Below are positions 59,380 to 64,000 of a DNA stretch of 64,000 nucleotides, one piece after another. The stretch is taken from contig NC_081556.1 in NCBI RefSeq assembly GCF_963082655.1, positions 149,479,001-149,543,000 on the forward strand, read 5' to 3'. Position 1 is the first letter of the stretch. Every line of letters begins with the position of its first letter. The DNA is from Stomoxys calcitrans. Lineage: Eukaryota; Arthropoda; Insecta; Diptera; Muscidae. The translations under genes were made by a program, and so were the position numbers. The notes under the pieces are model-generated. The model saw nothing but the letters and a program-made list of their open reading frames with translations. It was not told where the DNA came from and did not search any database.

Positions 59380-61035
59380 ACCGACATCTTGTTTGAGGAC
59401 CGATAACTAGTTTGGGGACCGATGACTATTTGAGAAACGACAACTAGTTTGGGGACCGACAATTAGTTTGAGGACCGGTAACAGTTTTTGGGGACTGGCA
59501 AAAGGTGTGGTACTGTCAGGTTTCGTGACTATCTGGTTTTGACCGTTAGGTTAGGGACCGTTAGGCTTGGGATCGTCAGGTTTGGGATTGTTAGGTTTGG
59601 GATCGTTGGGTTTGGAATCGTCAAGTTTAGGACCGTCAAGTTTGGGACCTTTAGGTTTGGGACCGTTAGGTTTGGTATCGTCAGCTTTAGGACAGTCAGG
59701 TTTGGGACCGTTAGGTTTGGGACCGTTAGGTTTGGGACCATTAGGTTTGGGACCGTTAGGTTTGGGACCGTTAGGTTTGGGACCGTTAGGTTTGGGACCG
59801 TTAGGTTTGGGACTGTTAGGTTTGGGACCGTTAGGTTTGGGACCGTTAGGTTTGGGACCGTTAGGTTTGGGACCGTTAGGTTTGGGACCGTTAGGTTTGG
59901 GACCGTTAGGTTTGGGACCGTTAGGTTTGGGACCGTTAGGTTTGGGACCGTTAGGTTTAGGACCGTTAGGTTTGGGACCGTTAGGTTCGGAACCGTTAGT
60001 TTTGGGACCGTTAGGTTTGGTACCGTTAGGTTTAGGACCATAAGGTTTGTAACCTGAGAACGTCAGTTTTGAGACCATCAGGTTTTGGAATGTTAGGTTT
60101 AGGACCGTTGGATTTAGGGCCGTTGGGTTTAGGACCGTTGGGTTTAGGACCGTTGGGTTTAGGATCGTCAGGTTTAGTATCGTCAGGTTTAGGACAGTCA
60201 GGTTTAGGACCGTCAGGTATAGAACCGTCAGGCTTAGAACGGTTAGGTTAAGGACTATTAGGTTTAGGACCACTGGGTTTAGGACCGTTGGGTTTAGGAC
60301 CGTTGGGTTTAGGATCGTCAGGTTTAGTATTGTCAGTTTTGGGACCGTCAGGTTTGGGACCGTCAAGTTTGGGACCGTCAGGTTTGGGACCGTCAGGCTT
60401 AGGACCGTTAGGTTAAGGACTATTAGGTTTAGGACCGTCAGATTTGGGACCGTCAGCTTAAATCATCAGGTTTGGGACCGTCAAGTTTGGGACTGTCAGG
60501 CTTGGGCACGATGACAGATATGGGGAACGAAATGTGTTGTAGTAGCCCAACAAATTTGATGATCCATGAGTTTTAGGACTTCAATGTCCAATGAGTTTGG
60601 GGATTATGAATGAATTCAAGAACAGCATATGTGTTTCAAGACAAATTACTGAAATCGCTGCCAACTGCTCTGCTGACAACTAATTTGAGGCCCGAAAATA
60701 AGTTTTAGATACTACTAAAAGTTTAAAGCCCAAGCAAATGTTTGGGAACTGAAAAAAACTATGATCATCTACAGCAAGTGTCAGGCCTTAAAAAAATTTC
60801 GGATATCGGAAACCAGTTTGAGCATATAGAATAAGTCTGTGTTCGTTGTTTGGAGACCAGAAGTTTGAAAGTTCGAGGTACTAAAATTAATTTTGGGATC
60901 GAAAAATTATTTAAGTAAAATTTGGGCTCCAAATTTTACTTCAATCAATTGGAGCACAAGTGTGGACACCGAAACGGTGTTTCTACACCTACAACAATTT
61001 GGAGAACATTCAACAAGTTTGAGGATAGAAAACGA
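59380..61035 (-). repeat. 15-bp minisatellite (AGGTTTGGGACCGTT) with degenerate flanks
   Basis: The regular core at about 59690-60000 is a 15-base unit. Variants with CCGTCAGG or TTTAGGACC extend to 60520. The left flank (ACTAGTTTGGGGACCG, TTTGAGGACCGG) and right flank (AAGTTTGAGGATAGAAAAC) are reverse complements of the TCCTCAAACTTG units at 13-23 kb, so this is the same superfamily in opposite orientation. Because 15 is five codons, long open frames occur on both strands (GPKPN and FGTVR repeats, up to 271 codons). I reject these as genes. Confidence 0.93.
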
Positions 61036-61044
61036 TATGGAGTA

Positions 61045-62136
61045 TTTTGAGACCGATCGACTTGGTTGAAATTTTGCACGTGGCGTTCTTTTCCGTCTTT
61101 CAGCAACCGTGCTAAGTACGATCCAAATCGGTGCATATTATAAACCATATAAACCGATCTCCCGATATGCAATATTCGGCCCCTCGAAGCGGCATTTGTT
61201 TTTCGATTTGGCTGAAATTTTGTTTTGGAGTATTTCGTTATGACTTCCACCAACCTTGGCAAATATGGTCCAAATCGGTAATCTGTAATCTGACGTAGCT
61301 CTCATATAAAACGAACTCTCGATCTAATCTCCGCAATTTTTGTCCGACTTGGCTGAAACCTGGCACGAAGTGTTTCGTACTGACTTCCACCAACCATGGT
61401 AAATATGGACCAAATTGGTTTATAACCTGATATAGCTTCTATATAAGCGGATTCCCGATTTGACATCATTGAGCCGCTGTAACCCCATATTGTTATTATA
61501 TTTTGTTGAAATTGTGCATCTGCTGTTCTGGTATGACTTCCAATAAACGTGCCAAGTTCGATCCATATCGATCTTTATGCTAATATAGCTCCCATATAAA
61601 CCGATTTGAGGATTAGCTTTCTACGGCCCCTTAAAGCTTAAATTTTTGCCTGATATGGCAGAAATTTTTTATAATACAAGTATGCCCTTCAACGAAGTTC
61701 AATTGTCTAATTTTTTAAGGGAACCCTGCAGGATTTAGGACATGTCCCAAACTGGCGATTTCACCGGTATTTCAAGACCGGTGACTAGTCCCCTGACTAT
61801 CCATATGACCGGTGATTTTTATATGGACATGTCATACCTAGGGACCAATAATTTAGAACCGGTCATTTCATCGCCTTTAAACACTGGTCATTTCATTGGT
61901 TTAAAAAGATTGGTCATTGCCCCAGTTTAAAAATTCCACCACTTCTACAGTTTAAACAACCCTGCATTTCGCTTATTTAGATAAACTCACCACTTCACCA
62001 GCGGCCACGCAATGAACTAAAATGACTGGTGATATGATCGGCAGTTTGTGTTAATAGGAGTGAATTCACCTCAAACATCCTGGAGGGGATCCATGGTGGT
62101 GAGTTCCCAAGATGCCAGCCGAACATTTTTACTTGT
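61045..62136 (+). mobile_element. DINE-1-like Helentron, worn, with 3' terminus
   Basis: Four units with GGCTGAAATTTTGTTTTGG-like, ATAGCTCCCATATAAACCG and TCCCGATTTGACATC words. Then comes ~400 bases of private sequence with GGTGATTTTTATATGG and ACCGGTCATTTCATCG repeats (61735-61925), and finally the family tail GGGATCCATGGTGGTGAG, CCAGCCGAACATTTTTACTT. The hairpin is degraded and no 5' end is visible. Confidence 0.7.
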
Positions 62137-62793
62137 CGATACGACTCTTTAGAATATTATCCGAAGACCATTCAATTAGATCTTATAATTCTTCAACCTA
62201 CCCTCGTATCTCCTCTAAGCACTTAAAAAACTCAGGATTTTTTTGAATTTTTTTTTATTTGTTTTTATTTGTATAACTTTTTCTTTAAGGTTTTATCTGT
62301 AGGTATGTATGTGGTAGTATTTTACTTAATAAAATTGACTTAAATAATTGACACATAGGTTGCAATAAATTTTTTGTTGATTTTTTAAGTAAATTTTGAT
62401 GGCCATACTTTTTTTTTCAAGGTAATTCTAACAAAAAAACGAAATTTCGTTTGCCGAAATGTTTATCTGAGAAGGAAAAAATAGAAGAAAAAAATATTTT
62501 ATAATAATAATAATGATAATAATAATAAAATTATACATAATTCAATATGTATATTCACATAAGTGTATGTGAATAAGGGGGTGTATGTGTGTGTGTGTGT
62601 GTTTGTATTCTTGTAGACTTAAAGCTAAGAAAAAGATTGTCGGTCTGTCTGTCTATCGTTTGTTTCTTATTCCATAGAATTTTCAAAAGTTTCAAAAAAC
62701 AACAAAAGAATGACCTTCGTGGAAGCGAAACAATAGCTGTTGTTTTGGTGCAAAGAGGGTTTACTGATGGGGGGTACAGGGAGGTGAATCGCC
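62137..62793 (-). other. 3' flank and probable 3' UTR of the PDZ gene
   Basis: A/T-rich, with (GT)n at about 62586-62603 and ATAATAATAATAATGATAAT at 62504-62530. On the gene strand the first AATAAA signals after the stop codon are at 62264-62269 and 62254-62259, which would give a 3' UTR of roughly 530 nt. Confidence 0.45.
62254..62269 (-). promoter_or_regulatory. Candidate poly(A) signals for the PDZ gene
   Basis: Two AATAAA hexamers on the minus strand, ten bases apart. They are the first ones downstream of the stop codon at 62794. In such AT-rich DNA the word is common, so only position supports the call. Confidence 0.3.
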
Positions 62794-63711
62794 TTAGAGT
62801 TTCTGTACAATTTCATATTTCTTCTTCAAGTCAACACTTTCGTTTTTAGGATCGTATTTCTTCTTCGACATTAGCTTGGCACGCATTTCAGCTGCCGTCA
62901 TATTCAAGTGAAGACCCCCCATCTTGGCAGACGGCGCCGGCGCCGTTGAGGAGGCTGCCGCAGCAGCTGAACCTCCTCCCAGATTGCCATTCTCACCGGC
63001 AGCACCATTGGCATTTGTAGTTGGCGAATTTGGCATTTTCTGTACAGTGGCCATGGTGGCTGAAGGCGGTGGTGGCACAATGTTGTTGTTGTTGTTATTG
63101 TGAGCATGACTCACTTGATGATCGGTAACATCACTGCCATTGGCATTGGCCGTCACTGTGCTGGAGCTGGAACGATGCGATTCCTGCGAAGCCCTTTTGG
63201 TGGAGACCATGGTAATGCTGTTGATATTCTCACTTGCACCCGGCAACACCTGCTCCGTTTTACTGACCTCCATCATGGTGCTGGAATTGCTGTTGTTGTT
63301 GTTAGAGCTCTGATGGCCATTGCCCATGGCTTCTGGGTTGCTGGCAGCATCACCCTTGCCATCCACATCGATCAGCAGCAATCTGACCTCACAGGCAATG
63401 GCCTTGATGCGTTGCACCACCTGCTTATGGGTCTCACTGTTAATGGCAGTGCCATTGACTTCTAAAATGCGATCGCCTTCTTTAAGGCCAGCCGCCTCGG
63501 CAGGTGAATTGGCATCCACCTTGCCTATGAATTGGCCCGGCTTGGATTTTTCCGAGTGTAGATTAAAGCCATAGCCATCGAAATCGGCCCTCTTGACAAT
63601 ATGGCAAAGCTTGGTGGCCGCTTTGTTAATAACATCCGGACTAGATGGCATGCTGCCGCTGTTGGGTGACGAGGGAGTCGATGGTGTGGAGGTTGCTTCA
63701 CTTTGGGACAT
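62794..63711 (-). CDS. Sip1: Sip1/NHERF1-like PDZ scaffold protein, complete coding exon
   Basis: 305 residues, ATG at 63711 and TAA at 62796-62794. Residues ~33-116 are one PDZ domain: KLCHIVKRADFDGYGFNLH contains the GYGF carboxylate loop (46-49), SPAEAAGLKEGDRILEVNG is the conserved core (69-87), and His95 at the start of helix B predicts class I ligands. Residues 125-265 are low complexity (poly-Asn at 137-140 and 205-210, PPPP, poly-Ala near 250) and probably disordered. The end (268-305, MTAAEMRAKLMSKKKYDPKN then ...KKKYEIVQKL) resembles the ERM/FERM-binding tail of NHERF1/EBP50. Vertebrate NHERF1 has two PDZ domains; fly Sip1 (CG10939) has one, which fits. Likely role: linking membrane proteins to Moesin and activating it at the apical cortex. 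The start is favoured by AAAAATG context and by the lack of a good upstream ATG. Orthology is from recall, not a search. Confidence 0.88.
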   Translation of the reverse strand: MSQSEATSTPSTPSSPNSGSMPSSPDVINKAATKLCHIVKRADFDGYGFNLHSEKSKPGQFIGKVDANSPAEAAGLKEGDRILEVNGTAINSETHKQVVQRIKAIACEVRLLLIDVDGKGDAASNPEAMGNGHQSSNNNNSNSSTMMEVSKTEQVLPGASENINSITMVSTKRASQESHRSSSSTVTANANGSDVTDHQVSHAHNNNNNNIVPPPPSATMATVQKMPNSPTTNANGAAGENGNLGGGSAAAAASSTAPAPSAKMGGLHLNMTAAEMRAKLMSKKKYDPKNESVDLKKKYEIVQKL

Positions 63712-63761
63712 TTTTCACCGGCCTGCAGTTAATGTTCGTTGCTTGGGATGATGATGATTAA
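63712..63761 (-). other. 5' UTR exon segment with splice acceptor
   Basis: On the minus strand a pyrimidine tract and CGATTTCAG end at 63762. The ~50 bases from there to the ATG would be the 5' UTR part of the coding exon. The remaining upstream exon(s) and the promoter lie beyond base 64000 or were not recognised in 63762-64000. Confidence 0.5.
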
Positions 63762-64000
63762 CTGAAATCGAAAAAAAGAAAATAAAACAAAACCAGGAAA
63801 TGGCAAATTAGTTACATATGTCTGTAGATTGGAATTGGATTTTTTTTATTTAAAAAAATTGAAATGAAAACCAAAATCGATTGTATTTAAATTCAAATAC
63901 CTATTGATTGGCACAACAGAAGCTACTCCTATTTCCGTTTGTGTTCAACGTTTTTATAATTGGAAATTAATTGCCAGCCATGAGACTGGGTTCTCCCCCT
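63762..64000 (-). other. Probable 5' UTR intron of the PDZ gene
   Basis: AT-rich with T/A runs, no frame and no repeat family. It is interpreted as intron because of the acceptor at 63762. No donor site could be assigned within the window. Confidence 0.35.

Noticed and set aside
59488..60366. Collagen-like GPKPN and FGTVR repeat proteins, up to 271 codons
   Set aside because: The 15-bp repeat gives stop-free frames on both strands; the flanks show it derives from a non-coding minisatellite.

Overview
This is a 64 kb window of AT-rich, repeat-dominated dipteran nuclear DNA. It most resembles a calyptrate fly, probably Muscidae (house fly or stable fly type). Reasons: about ten blocks of a DINE-1-like Helentron family (opening TATACCCACCACCATAGGATG, closing with the hairpin TTCGGCCCGGCCGAA), tRNA-derived SINEs, DD41D and mellifera-type mariner relatives, and one clear insect gene with fly-type poly-Asn and poly-Ala runs. 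No bacterial or viral gene organisation is seen. The species call is an inference from repeat style, not from a search.

The one convincing protein-coding gene is at the right edge, on the minus strand: a 305-residue single-PDZ protein with a C-terminal ERM-binding-like tail (Sip1/NHERF1 orthologue, 62794-63711). Its 5' UTR appears to be spliced and to continue beyond the window. A possible non-coding or UTR exon lies at 47799-49274. Almost all other long open frames are translations of tandem repeats that lack stop codons.

Layout, left to right. 1-7.5 kb: pentanucleotide arrays (AAAAT at 1-117, TTATG at 5336-6093), a 190-bp tandem duplication, degenerate repeats and unique DNA. 7.5-11.5 kb: a minus-strand Helentron array, a 2.7 kb minisatellite of 29-bp units, then a plus-strand Helentron 5' end. 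12.9-23.5 kb: alternating Helentron pieces and minisatellites built on a TCCTCAAACTTGTTT-like unit, a perfect 307-bp GGCT array, and a 0.96 kb TTTTA/TTTCA mosaic. 23.5-34.8 kb: SINEs, a mariner-type MITE inside a SINE, two broken DD41D transposons, an unclassified inverted-repeat element holding a Helentron, a decayed LINE reverse transcriptase, and Helentrons. 36.5-39.3 kb: a 129-bp satellite with paired GGTACC dyads. 40.3-47.4 kb: Helentron blocks, one inserted in another and one with a double hairpin at its end. 49.5-56.6 kb: three head-to-tail Helentron 5' modules, two SINE families, and a 3 kb array with a higher-order period. 59.4-62.1 kb: a 15-bp minisatellite, an inverted relative of the earlier ones, followed by the last Helentron. 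62.2-64 kb: the PDZ gene.

The observation most worth following is that the ~153-bp internal unit of the Helentrons repeatedly carries CCTCTAGAGGGCG. This differs at one position from the CTCF core consensus CCASYAGRKGGCR, and some units match all 13 positions. The window may therefore be a transposon-dispersed field of CTCF-like sites. A second theme is that minisatellites begin exactly at Helentron 3' termini, and their unit contains the terminal ACTTGTTT word.
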